This document shows, in pieces, positions 12,133 through 18,731 of a DNA stretch of 42,577 nucleotides. Source of the stretch: Streptomyces mayonensis (lineage in GTDB: Bacteria > Actinomycetota > Actinomycetes > Streptomycetales > Streptomycetaceae). The notes below the pieces were generated by a model, which searched no databases, had not been told where the DNA came from, and worked only from the letters and a program-made list of their open reading frames with translations. How positions within the stretch are numbered: the first letter of the stretch is position 1; each line of letters begins with the position of its first letter. The stretch spans positions 1 through 42,577 of the forward strand of contig NZ_JACBYP010000074.1 of NCBI RefSeq assembly GCF_018982965.1. Direction: 5' to 3'. Position numbers and translations under genes: made by a program.

Positions 12133-12160
12133 TTGATAACGTGGGAACGTAGCCGGGCAA
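12133..12160 (-). promoter_or_regulatory. Probable promoter of the transporter operon
   Basis: On the minus strand TTGCCC (plus coordinates 12155-12160) is followed after 16 bases by TATCAA (12133-12138). The shared operator starts a few bases downstream of the -10, so a bound repressor would cover the transcription start. Both hexamers are imperfect. Confidence 0.45.
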
Positions 12161-12177
12161 AGGAAAGGGGTCAAGAG

Positions 12178-12930
12178 GTGGCGGTGGGGCAAAGGGCGGT
12201 TCGGCAGTCGGTGCCGGAGCCCAAGACGGCACGACAACCGTTGCGACAGGAGGTGGTGGACGGCATCAAGTCCTACATCCTGCGCAACGAACTGCGCCCC
12301 GGGGACCCCTTGCCGACCGAGCCCGCCCTGTGCGAGGCGCTCGGCGCGAGCCGGTCCAGTGTGCGCGAGGCGATCCGGATCCTGACCGCCCTCGACATCG
12401 TCGAGGTACGGCACGGCCACGGGACCTATGTCGGACGGCTGAGTCTGTCGGCGCTGGTGGAGAGTCTGACCTTCCGCGGTCTGCTCAGCCCCGACGACGA
12501 CTTCCAGGTGATGAGCGACCTCGTCGAGGTGCGCGAGCTGTTCGAGCGGGGCATGGCCGAACGGCTCGTCTCCTCCCTGGACGAGGAGCAGATCGACCGC
12601 CTGGCGGCCCACGTCGACGAGATGCGCAGGGCCGGGGCGGGGGAGGGACACGGTTTCGTCGAGGCGGACCGGGCCTTCCACACCCTGCTCCTCGCCCCGC
12701 TCGGAAACGACCTCATCGGCCAGCTGTCCACGGCCTTCTGGGACGTCTACGTCATCGTCGCGCCCCACCTGGACGTGTTCACCAGCGAGCACGAGGCGGC
12801 CACCATCACCAACCACCAGCGCATCGTGGACGCCGTGCGCGACCGCGACCCGGTCGAGTTCTCGGCGGCCCTCGCCGAGCACTACGCCCCGGTGCGCCGG
12901 CGCATCGAGGAGGCCCGCGCCCGCCGCTGA
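12178..12930 (+). CDS. nanR: GntR/FadR-family (FCD) repressor, probable NanR
   Basis: 250 residues. An N-terminal winged helix (LPTEPALCEALGASRSSVREAIRILTALDIVEVRHGHGTYV) is followed by an alpha-helical FCD ligand domain with metal/ligand-site residues in the pattern D...H...H (EADRAFHTLLL, TNHQRIVDAV). GTG 12178 is chosen because AAAGGGG lies 7 bases before it; the longer TTG form has no ribosome site and would overlap the operator region. Placed between the importer and the catabolic operon, with an identical 17-base operator at both promoters, it is most likely their common repressor, relieved by sialic acid or a ManNAc-6-P/GlcN-6-P-type intermediate. The inducer is not readable from sequence. 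Confidence 0.85.
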   Translation: MAVGQRAVRQSVPEPKTARQPLRQEVVDGIKSYILRNELRPGDPLPTEPALCEALGASRSSVREAIRILTALDIVEVRHGHGTYVGRLSLSALVESLTFRGLLSPDDDFQVMSDLVEVRELFERGMAERLVSSLDEEQIDRLAAHVDEMRRAGAGEGHGFVEADRAFHTLLLAPLGNDLIGQLSTAFWDVYVIVAPHLDVFTSEHEAATITNHQRIVDAVRDRDPVEFSAALAEHYAPVRRRIEEARARR

Positions 12931-12932
12931 CC

Positions 12933-12947
12933 CGCCGGGTCCCGGCG
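12933..12947 (+). terminator. Short GC hairpin after nanR
   Basis: CGCCGG-GTC-CCGGCG begins 3 bases after the stop codon. The stem is six base pairs with a three-base loop and no T-run. Plausible but weak intrinsic terminator. Confidence 0.4.
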
Positions 12948-12950
12948 ACA

Positions 12951-12992
12951 GGGGTGCCCCCGCCGGGGTGCCCCTGCCGGGGTGCCCTCGCC
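12951..12992. repeat. 14-base tandem repeat, 3 copies
   Basis: Units 12951-12964, 12965-12978 and 12979-12992 follow GGGGTGCCCCTGCC with single differences. They lie immediately downstream of the nanR terminator hairpin. Function unknown. Confidence 0.75.
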
Positions 12993-13070
12993 GACGGCCC
13001 CGCCCGGGGCGCCCCTGCCGTGCGCGCCCACGGTCCCGGGGCCACGGGCCCGCTTCCCGCGCTCGCCCGC

Positions 13071-13172
13071 GACGCGACCTGTGCGCGTTCGGTCGGCCCA
13101 CGATGCGGCCTGTGCGCGTTCGGTCGGCCCGCGACGCGGCCTGTGCGCGTTCGGTCGGCCCGCGACGCGGCC
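13071..13172. repeat. 31-base tandem repeat, 3 copies plus partial
   Basis: Units 13071-13101, 13102-13132 and 13133-13163 are near-identical; 13164-13172 begins a fourth. Each contains TGTGCGCGTTCGGTCGG. They are located between nanR and the nan promoter. Copy number may vary between strains. A protein-binding array or a replication-slippage product are both possible. Confidence 0.8.
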
Positions 13173-13268
13173 CGCCGGCGGCCCCTCCTCCCGCCCACGG
13201 GTCCGGCTCCCGCTCGCCCCCGCGGTCCGGCCCGCCCGTCCGCGAACCCCGGCCTCCGGCCCGGCCAC

Positions 13269-13297
13269 TTGACGGTCGTCGGCCCGGTCTCTAATGT
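13269..13297 (+). promoter_or_regulatory. Promoter of the nan catabolic operon
   Basis: TTGACG (13269-13274), 17-base spacer, TAATGT (13292-13297). This is a good housekeeping-type promoter, followed 10 bases later by the operator, so transcription would start inside or next to the repressor site. Confidence 0.65.
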
Positions 13298-13307
13298 CCT
13301 CGGACAG

Positions 13308-13324
13308 CAGACATCAGACGTCTG
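13308..13324. promoter_or_regulatory. NanR-type operator 2 (nan operon promoter)
   Basis: CAGACATCAGACGTCTG is identical over 17 bases to operator 1 and has the palindromic core CAGACGTCTG (13315-13324). It lies just downstream of the -10 box of the catabolic operon. The identity outside coding sequence, in two promoters flanking the same regulator gene, is strong evidence for a common repressor. Confidence 0.85.
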
Positions 13325-13420
13325 CTCTCGCATTCTCGCTGACTGTCGGGTCCGGCTCGGCCGAGCCCGTCCCGTTCCTCGCGCTGCGCCGCGCGCACGC
13401 CTCACCCACCGGGGCCCTCC

Positions 13421-14443
13421 ATGCCACTGACGGACCTCACCCTCGCCCAGTGCCTCGCACTGCGGCCCGACCTCCACGAGCCCGCCGACCTCGACGCCTT
13501 CTGGGACCGCACCCTGCACGAGGCCCGCGAGCGCGGCGGCACGCCCGGCTTCACCCGCGTGGACACCGGACTGACCGAGGTGACGACGTACGACGTCGCG
13601 GTGCCGGGCTTCGCCGGGGAGCCCGTCAGGGGCTGGCTGCACCTGCCCGCCCGGGCGCACGGACCGCTCGGCTGCGTCGTGGAGTTCCTCGGCTACGGCC
13701 GCGGCCGGGGCCTGGCGCACGAGCAGGTGCTCTGGGCCAACGCGGGCCACGCCCACTTCGTCATGGACACGCGCGGCCAGGGATGGTCCACCGCGGGCGG
13801 CGACACCCCCGACACCGCCGCCCTGAACGGCACCGTCCCCGGCTTCCTCACCCGTGGCGTCGAGCACCCGGACGACCACTACTACCGCCGGGTGTTCACC
13901 GACGCCGTGCGCTTCGTCGAGGCCGCCCGCGCCCATCCGGCCGTCGACGCGGACCAGGTCGTCGTCACCGGTGTCAGCCAGGGCGGCGGCATCGCCCTCG
14001 CGGTCGCCGGACTCGTGCCGGGCCTGGCCGGGGTGATGCCCGACGTCCCCTTCCTCTGCGACATCAGGCGCGGCGCGACGATCGCCGCCCGGCCGCCCTA
14101 CACCGAGGTCGCCGAGTACCTGCGCCTGCACCGCGACCGCGCCGGCACCGTCTTCACCACCCTGTCCTACGTCGACGCCGCCCTGCTGGCCGCGCGCGCC
14201 ACGGCCCCGGCGCTCTTCTCCATCGCGATGATGGACGACATCTGCCCGCCCTCGACGGTCTTCGCCGCCTACCACCGCTACGGCGGCCGCAAGGACCTGC
14301 GCGTCTACGAGTTCAACGGTCACGAGGGCGGCGGCGGCCACCACCGCCGCGAACAACTCGCCTGGGTCCGTGAGCTGTTCACCACCCCGGACTCCGAAAC
14401 ACGCACCGCCGAACCAGCCCTGCACGCTCCGCGACCCGTCTGA
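13421..14443 (+). CDS. CE7 acetyl esterase (acetylxylan esterase/cephalosporin-C deacetylase family)
   Basis: 340 residues, no signal peptide, so cytoplasmic. An alpha/beta hydrolase of the CE7 family: RGQ motif near 118, nucleophile elbow GVSQGGG with Ser186, Asp272 in the DICPPS motif and His301 in HEGGG. CE7 enzymes remove acetyl groups from small acetylated sugars. It is the first gene of an operon controlled by the NanR-type operator and lies 25 bases before the sialidase gene. I therefore infer that it deacetylates imported O-acetylated sialic acids so that NanA can act. Xylo-oligosaccharide deacetylation is the family default. The ribosome site is poor. A paralogue lies at 30870-31838. 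Confidence 0.85.
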   Translation: MPLTDLTLAQCLALRPDLHEPADLDAFWDRTLHEARERGGTPGFTRVDTGLTEVTTYDVAVPGFAGEPVRGWLHLPARAHGPLGCVVEFLGYGRGRGLAHEQVLWANAGHAHFVMDTRGQGWSTAGGDTPDTAALNGTVPGFLTRGVEHPDDHYYRRVFTDAVRFVEAARAHPAVDADQVVVTGVSQGGGIALAVAGLVPGLAGVMPDVPFLCDIRRGATIAARPPYTEVAEYLRLHRDRAGTVFTTLSYVDAALLAARATAPALFSIAMMDDICPPSTVFAAYHRYGGRKDLRVYEFNGHEGGGGHHRREQLAWVRELFTTPDSETRTAEPALHAPRPV

Positions 14444-14468
14444 TCCCCACCCGAGAAGAGGCCTGCTC

Positions 14469-15947
14469 ATGCAGCGAAGAGTCACTCTTTCCCTCGGCAC
14501 CGCCGCCCTGCTGGTCCTCGCCGGCACCGTCCCCGCCGCCTACGGCGCCCCCTCCGCGGCGAACGCAGCAGCGGGCACCCTCGCCTCGCAGGACCTCGCC
14601 ACCGCGGGCACCGGCTCTCCCTACTACCGCATTCCCGCCCTCACCCGGACCACCGAGGGCACGCTCATCGCCGCGTACGACGCCCGTCCCGACGCGGGTG
14701 ACCTGCCCGGCAACATCGGCGTCGTCCTCAGGCGCAGCACCGACGGCGGCGCCACCTGGCAGGCGCAGCAGGTCGTGCGCAAGGACGCCGCACCCCAGGG
14801 CTACGGCGACCCCAGCCTCCTGGTCGACCGCACAACCGGCCGCGTCTTCGTCTTCTACGCGGCCTCCGTGAACCAGGGCTTCGCCGGCTCCGCCACCGGC
14901 AACGACGAGAGCGACCCGGACGTCCTCCAGGCCGAATACAGCTACTCCGACGACGACGGGCTCACCTGGAAGCACGAGCGGATCACCGCAGACATCAAGA
15001 ACCCGGCCTGGGCCGGCATGTTCGCCGCGTCCGGCGAGGGCATCCAACTGCGCCACGGCACCCACAAGGGCCGGCTGATCCAGCAGTACGCCATCCGCAA
15101 GGACGGCGCCAACCACGCGGTCAGCGCCTACAGCGACGACCACGGCACCACCTGGAGGACGGGCACCCCCGTCGGCCCCGGCGGCGACGAGAACAAGACC
15201 GTGGAACTCTCCGACGGCCGGATCATGCTCAACAACCGCTCCGCGCCGTACCGCACGGTCGCGTACTCCACCGACGGCGGCGTCACCTACACCCCCTTCC
15301 AGCAGGACACCGAGCTGCCGGACCCGGCCAACAACGGCTCCGTCACCCGCTTCGCCCCGGACGTGGCCGCCACCCACCCGCGCGCCTCCTGGCTGATGTT
15401 CAGCAACACCGCGACGACCGGCGGCCGCAGCAACCTGACCGTCCGCCTCTCCTGCGACAACGGGGAGAACTGGCCGATTCGCAAGACCGTCGAGTCCGGC
15501 CCGGCCGCCTACTCCACGCTCACCCCGCTCAGCGACGGCACGGGCGCCAACCCGCGCACGGGACTGCTGTGGGAGCGGGGCAACGTCGACCACATCACCT
15601 ACTCGTCCTTCGACCTGCAGTGGCTCGGCGGGGTCTGCGCGCCGGTCACCGTCACCTCACCCGCGTCCCTGCCCGCGGGGCGGACCACCACCGTCACCGT
15701 CCGCGTCGTCAGCCAGAACGACGTGGCGCTCCCCGCCGGCAAGGTCTCGCTCGACCTGCCGGACGGCTGGAGCGCACCGGAGGTCACCGTGCCCGCGCTC
15801 GCTCCAGGCCAGGGCGCGAACACGGAGATCCCCGTCACGGTCCCCGCGAACGCCACCGCGGGCAACGTGCCGGCCACCGCCGCCTACGAGGTGCGCGGGA
15901 GCCGGCACTCCTACGGCGACAAGACGTTCACCGTCACCCAGCCGTAG
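14469..15947 (+). CDS. nanH: Secreted GH33 exo-alpha-sialidase with C-terminal NEW3 domain
   Basis: 492 residues. Sec signal peptide to about residue 26-33 (AYGA/ANA). The six-bladed propeller carries YRIP with the first triad arginine, at least four Asp boxes (STDGGATW, SDDDGLTW, SDDHGTTW, STDGGVTY) plus a degenerate one (SCDNGENW), the second arginine in NNRSAP and the probable nucleophile tyrosine in GPAAYSTL. Residues from about 395 form an NEW3-type beta domain (VTVTSPASLPAGRTTTV). It releases terminal sialic acid from glycoconjugates outside the cell, feeding the importer. Start ATG 14469 follows AGAAGAGG. It belongs to the operon beginning with the CE7 gene, but a strong hairpin separates it from nanA. 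Confidence 0.9.
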   Translation: MQRRVTLSLGTAALLVLAGTVPAAYGAPSAANAAAGTLASQDLATAGTGSPYYRIPALTRTTEGTLIAAYDARPDAGDLPGNIGVVLRRSTDGGATWQAQQVVRKDAAPQGYGDPSLLVDRTTGRVFVFYAASVNQGFAGSATGNDESDPDVLQAEYSYSDDDGLTWKHERITADIKNPAWAGMFAASGEGIQLRHGTHKGRLIQQYAIRKDGANHAVSAYSDDHGTTWRTGTPVGPGGDENKTVELSDGRIMLNNRSAPYRTVAYSTDGGVTYTPFQQDTELPDPANNGSVTRFAPDVAATHPRASWLMFSNTATTGGRSNLTVRLSCDNGENWPIRKTVESGPAAYSTLTPLSDGTGANPRTGLLWERGNVDHITYSSFDLQWLGGVCAPVTVTSPASLPAGRTTTVTVRVVSQNDVALPAGKVSLDLPDGWSAPEVTVPALAPGQGANTEIPVTVPANATAGNVPATAAYEVRGSRHSYGDKTFTVTQP

Positions 15948-15953
15948 CCGGCC

Positions 15954-15995
15954 ACGGGCCGCCCGGCGTCGGCACCCCGGCGCCCGGCGGCCCGT
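15954..15995 (+). terminator. Intra-operon hairpin between sialidase and nanA
   Basis: ACGGGCCGCC (15954-15963) pairs perfectly with GGCGGCCCGT (15986-15995). The 22-base loop is itself GC-rich. No T-run. It lies in the 89-base gap before nanA and could partly terminate transcription or protect the upstream message, setting different levels of secreted and intracellular enzymes. Confidence 0.5.
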
Positions 15996-16036
15996 CCCCA
16001 CCCGTCCCCACCCGCAGCACAACCCAGGAGAACACC

Positions 16037-16990
16037 ATGTCCCAGCCCCTGCGCGGCGTCGTGCCGCCCGTCTGCACCCCACTGGACGCGGCGGGCGAGG
16101 TCGACACCGCCTCGCTCGCCCGTCTCGTCGAACACCTCGTCGGCGGGGGAGTGCACGGGCTGTTCGCCCTGGGCTCCAGCAGCGAGGTCGCCTTCCTCAC
16201 CGACCGGCAGCGTGCCGTCGCCCTGGACACCGTCGTCGAGGCGGTCGCGGGCCGCGTGCCCGTCCTCGCCGGTGTCATCGACATGACCACCCCCAGGGTC
16301 CTCGTCCACGCGGAGGCCGCCCGCAGGGCGGGCGCCGACGCCCTGGTGGCCACGGCCGGCTTCTACGCGCGCACCCACCCGCGCGAGACGGCCGCGCACT
16401 TCCGTACGATCCGCTCCACCGTCGACCTCCCCCTGTACGCCTACGACCTCCCCGTCTCCGTGCACAGCAAGCTCTCCGCCGCCCTGGTGCGCGAACTCGC
16501 CGAGGACGGCACGCTGGCCGGTCTCAAGGACAGCAGCGGCGACGAGGGCGGTCTGCGCCGGCTCCTCGTCGAACTCGGCGGACGCCACGGCCGCGCCGAC
16601 GGCCCCGCCCCCTCCTTCAGCATCCTCACCGGCTCCGAACTGACCGTGGACGCCGCCCTGCTGGCCGGTGCCGACGGCGTCGTACCCGGACTCGGCAACG
16701 TCGACCCCGCAGGGTACGTCCGTCTCTACGACGCGGTACGCGGCGGCGACCTGGACGGCGCCGTCAGGGAACAGGAGCGGCTCGTCGAACTGTTCGGCCT
16801 CGTCGACGCGGGCCCCGAGAGCGAGATGGGCCGCAACTCCTCCGCCATCGGCGCGTTCAAGCACGCCCTGCGGCTGCTCGGGGTCCTCGCCCACGGCACC
16901 ACCGCCGCCCCGCAGATCCAGCTGGGGGAGGCCTCCGTCGCCCACGTCGAGCGGCACCTGCGCGGCGCCGGACTGCTGCCGGTCCGATGA
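16037..16990 (+). CDS. nanA: N-acetylneuraminate lyase (DHDPS/NAL aldolase family)
   Basis: 317 residues, class I aldolase TIM barrel. Schiff-base lysine Lys164 in LAGLKDSSGD and the catalytic tyrosine in LPLYAYDLP (Tyr136) are present, as is the pyruvate-carboxylate loop GSSSE near 46-50. It cleaves Neu5Ac to ManNAc and pyruvate in the cytoplasm. The family also includes dihydrodipicolinate synthases and other keto-acid aldolases; assignment to NanA rests on the adjacent sialidase, ManNAc kinase and epimerase genes. ATG 16037 has AGGAG 6 bases upstream. Its stop overlaps the kinase start (ATGA). Confidence 0.85.
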   Translation: MSQPLRGVVPPVCTPLDAAGEVDTASLARLVEHLVGGGVHGLFALGSSSEVAFLTDRQRAVALDTVVEAVAGRVPVLAGVIDMTTPRVLVHAEAARRAGADALVATAGFYARTHPRETAAHFRTIRSTVDLPLYAYDLPVSVHSKLSAALVRELAEDGTLAGLKDSSGDEGGLRRLLVELGGRHGRADGPAPSFSILTGSELTVDAALLAGADGVVPGLGNVDPAGYVRLYDAVRGGDLDGAVREQERLVELFGLVDAGPESEMGRNSSAIGAFKHALRLLGVLAHGTTAAPQIQLGEASVAHVERHLRGAGLLPVR

Positions 16991-17934
16991 CCGCACGGCA
17001 CCCGGGACCGCCGGTGATCGGCCTCGACCTGGGCGGCACGAAGATCGCCGCCGCCCTCGTCGGGGCCGACGGCACCGTGCTGGCCCGGCACACCCGGCCC
17101 ACCCCGGCGACGCGAGGCGCCGGGGCGGTGCTGGACGCGCTGGCCGAGGCCGCCCGCGTAGTGCAGGCGCGCGGCACCGCGGCGGTCGGCGTCGCCGCGG
17201 CCGGTGTGATCGACCCCGTCTCCGGCACGGTCACCAGCGCCACCGACACCCTCCACGGCTGGGCAGGCACCCGACTGGCCGCCGGCCTCGCCTCCCGCAC
17301 GGGACTCCCCGTGGCCTGCGACAACGACGTCCGCGCCGCCGCCGCGACCGAACTCGCGCGCCTCGGCGACGACGGCACCCTGATCTACGCGGCCGTCGGC
17401 ACCGGAGTCGGCGGCGCCGTCGCCGCGGGAGGACGCATACTGCACGGCGCCGCGGGGATCGCCGGACACCTCGGGCACCTGCCCAGCCCCGAGGCGGACG
17501 GGCTGCCCTGCACCTGCGGGGCCACCGGTCACCTGGAGGCGATCGCGGCGGGGCCCGCCATCACCGCCCACTACGCGCGGCTCAGCGGCCAGGACGCCGG
17601 CCGCCTCCAGACCGTCGCCGAACGCGCCGCCCGCGGCGACCGGCACGCCACCGCCGCCATCACGCTCGGCGCCCGCGCGACCGGCCGTGTCCTGGGCGGC
17701 CTCGCCAACGTGCTCGGTCCGCACCGCGTCGTCGTCACCGGCGGCGTCCCCCGCATCGGCGCCCTGTACCGGGACGCGCTGTGCGAGGCCTTCGCCGCGG
17801 AACTCATGCCCCCGCTGCGGTCGTTGCGCCCCGCCGACCCGCACGGCGGCGCCGACGCCGCGGTCCTCGGAGCGGCCGGGCTGACCCGCACCCTGCCCCT
17901 GCACGCGCCCCACACCACCGGAGCACCGTCATGA
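16987..17934 (+). CDS. nanK: ROK-family N-acetylmannosamine kinase
   Basis: 315 residues. N-terminal phosphate-binding motif GLDLGGTKIAAAL, sugar-binding and catalytic region CDNDVRAAAATE, GTGVGGAV, and a ROK zinc module from GHLGHLP to CTCGATGHLE. The third zinc cysteine of the usual CxCGxxGCxE motif is histidine here. Phosphorylates ManNAc to ManNAc-6-P. Coupled by 4-base overlaps to nanA before it and nanE after it, so the three products should be made together. Glucokinase or GlcNAc kinase activity would fit the family but not the context. Confidence 0.85.
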   Translation: MTARHPGPPVIGLDLGGTKIAAALVGADGTVLARHTRPTPATRGAGAVLDALAEAARVVQARGTAAVGVAAAGVIDPVSGTVTSATDTLHGWAGTRLAAGLASRTGLPVACDNDVRAAAATELARLGDDGTLIYAAVGTGVGGAVAAGGRILHGAAGIAGHLGHLPSPEADGLPCTCGATGHLEAIAAGPAITAHYARLSGQDAGRLQTVAERAARGDRHATAAITLGARATGRVLGGLANVLGPHRVVVTGGVPRIGALYRDALCEAFAAELMPPLRSLRPADPHGGADAAVLGAAGLTRTLPLHAPHTTGAPS

Positions 17935-18653
17935 CCCCGCCCCCTGCCCCGTCGCGCCCGACCCCGTCGACCACGGCCCCGTCCGCGTCTCCGGCCGAGG
18001 CTCTCAGGGGCCGCCTGATCGTGTCGTGCCAGGCGCCGCCCGGTGATCCGATGCGCGACACCGGCACCCTGGTCCGCATGGCCCTCGCGGCGCGGTCCGG
18101 TGGCGCGGCGGCCGTGCGGGTGAACGACCCCGAGGTCGTCGCGGCCACCGTCGCGGCCGTCGACTGCCCGGTGATCGGGCTGTGGAAGGACGGCGACAGC
18201 GGCGTCTTCATCACCCCGACCGTGCGCCACGCGCTCGCGCTGGTGGAGGCCGGCGCCGCGGTCGTCGCCGCCGACGCCACCGCGCGTCCGCGCCCCGACG
18301 GCAGCACCTTCGCCCAACTCGTCGAGGTCGTCCACGCGGCGGGTGCCCGGGTCATGGCCGACGTGTCGACCCTCGGCGAGGGCCGTGCCGCCGCCGACCA
18401 GGGGGCCGACCTCGTCGGTACCACCCTGTCCGGCTACGTGCCGGGATCCCCGGTGCAGACCGGCCCGGACCTGGCGCTCGTGACCGACCTGGCCGGCGCG
18501 CTCGACACGCCGGTGATCGCCGAGGGGCGCATCGCGACCCCCGAACAGGCCGCACGGGCCCTGGCGGCCGGTGCGCACAGCGTCGTCGTCGGCACCGCCA
18601 TCACGGCACCGACGGCGCTGACCCGCCTCTTCGTGGCGGGCCTCACGCCCTGA
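17931..18653 (+). CDS. nanE: N-acetylmannosamine-6-phosphate 2-epimerase
   Basis: 240 residues. A disordered Pro/Ser/Thr leader of about 22 residues precedes a TIM-barrel NanE domain: GRLIVSCQAPPGDPM, GLWKDGD, VVAADATARPRPDG, VMADVSTLGEG, TLSGYV, and VIAEGRIATPEQ with the phosphate-binding end VVVGTAIT. Catalytic Lys (WKD) and the conserved Glu/Arg of AEGRI are present. Converts ManNAc-6-P to GlcNAc-6-P, which enters general amino-sugar metabolism; nagA/nagB are not in this window. The ATG overlaps the kinase stop. The leader is longer than usual for the family. Confidence 0.9.
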   Translation: MTPPPAPSRPTPSTTAPSASPAEALRGRLIVSCQAPPGDPMRDTGTLVRMALAARSGGAAAVRVNDPEVVAATVAAVDCPVIGLWKDGDSGVFITPTVRHALALVEAGAAVVAADATARPRPDGSTFAQLVEVVHAAGARVMADVSTLGEGRAAADQGADLVGTTLSGYVPGSPVQTGPDLALVTDLAGALDTPVIAEGRIATPEQAARALAAGAHSVVVGTAITAPTALTRLFVAGLTP

Positions 18654-18670
18654 CCCGGTACACGCGAGGG

Positions 18671-18712
18671 CGCGCGAGGGACCGGGGGCCGCACCCCACC
18701 GTCCCTCGCGCG
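18671..18712. terminator. Bidirectional hairpin terminator after nanE and gap
   Basis: CGCGCGAGGGAC (18671-18682) pairs perfectly over 12 bases with GTCCCTCGCGCG (18701-18712) around an 18-base loop. It sits between the convergent ends of nanE (18653) and the GAPDH gene (18732), 17 and 19 bases from the two stops. Confidence 0.75.
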
Positions 18713-18731
18713 TACGCGCCGTGCCGCGGGC

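Larger units (their letters stand above)
12931..13420. other. 490-base gap: repeats, promoter and operator of the nan operon
   Basis: No gene is credible here. Short reading frames exist only because the DNA is GC-rich and repetitive. The stretch holds a hairpin, a 14-base triplicate, a 31-base triplicate, a sigma-70-like promoter and the second NanR-type operator. The operon leader from the expected start near 13304 to ATG 13421 is about 117 bases. Confidence 0.8.

Noticed and set aside
12133..12930. Longer nanR starting at TTG 12133
   Set aside because: No ribosome site, and it would put coding sequence over the transporter promoter and next to the operator. GTG 12178 has AAAGGGG at the right spacing.
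13071..13172. 31-base repeats as a CRISPR array
   Set aside because: Units are directly adjacent with no unique spacers and no cas genes are nearby.
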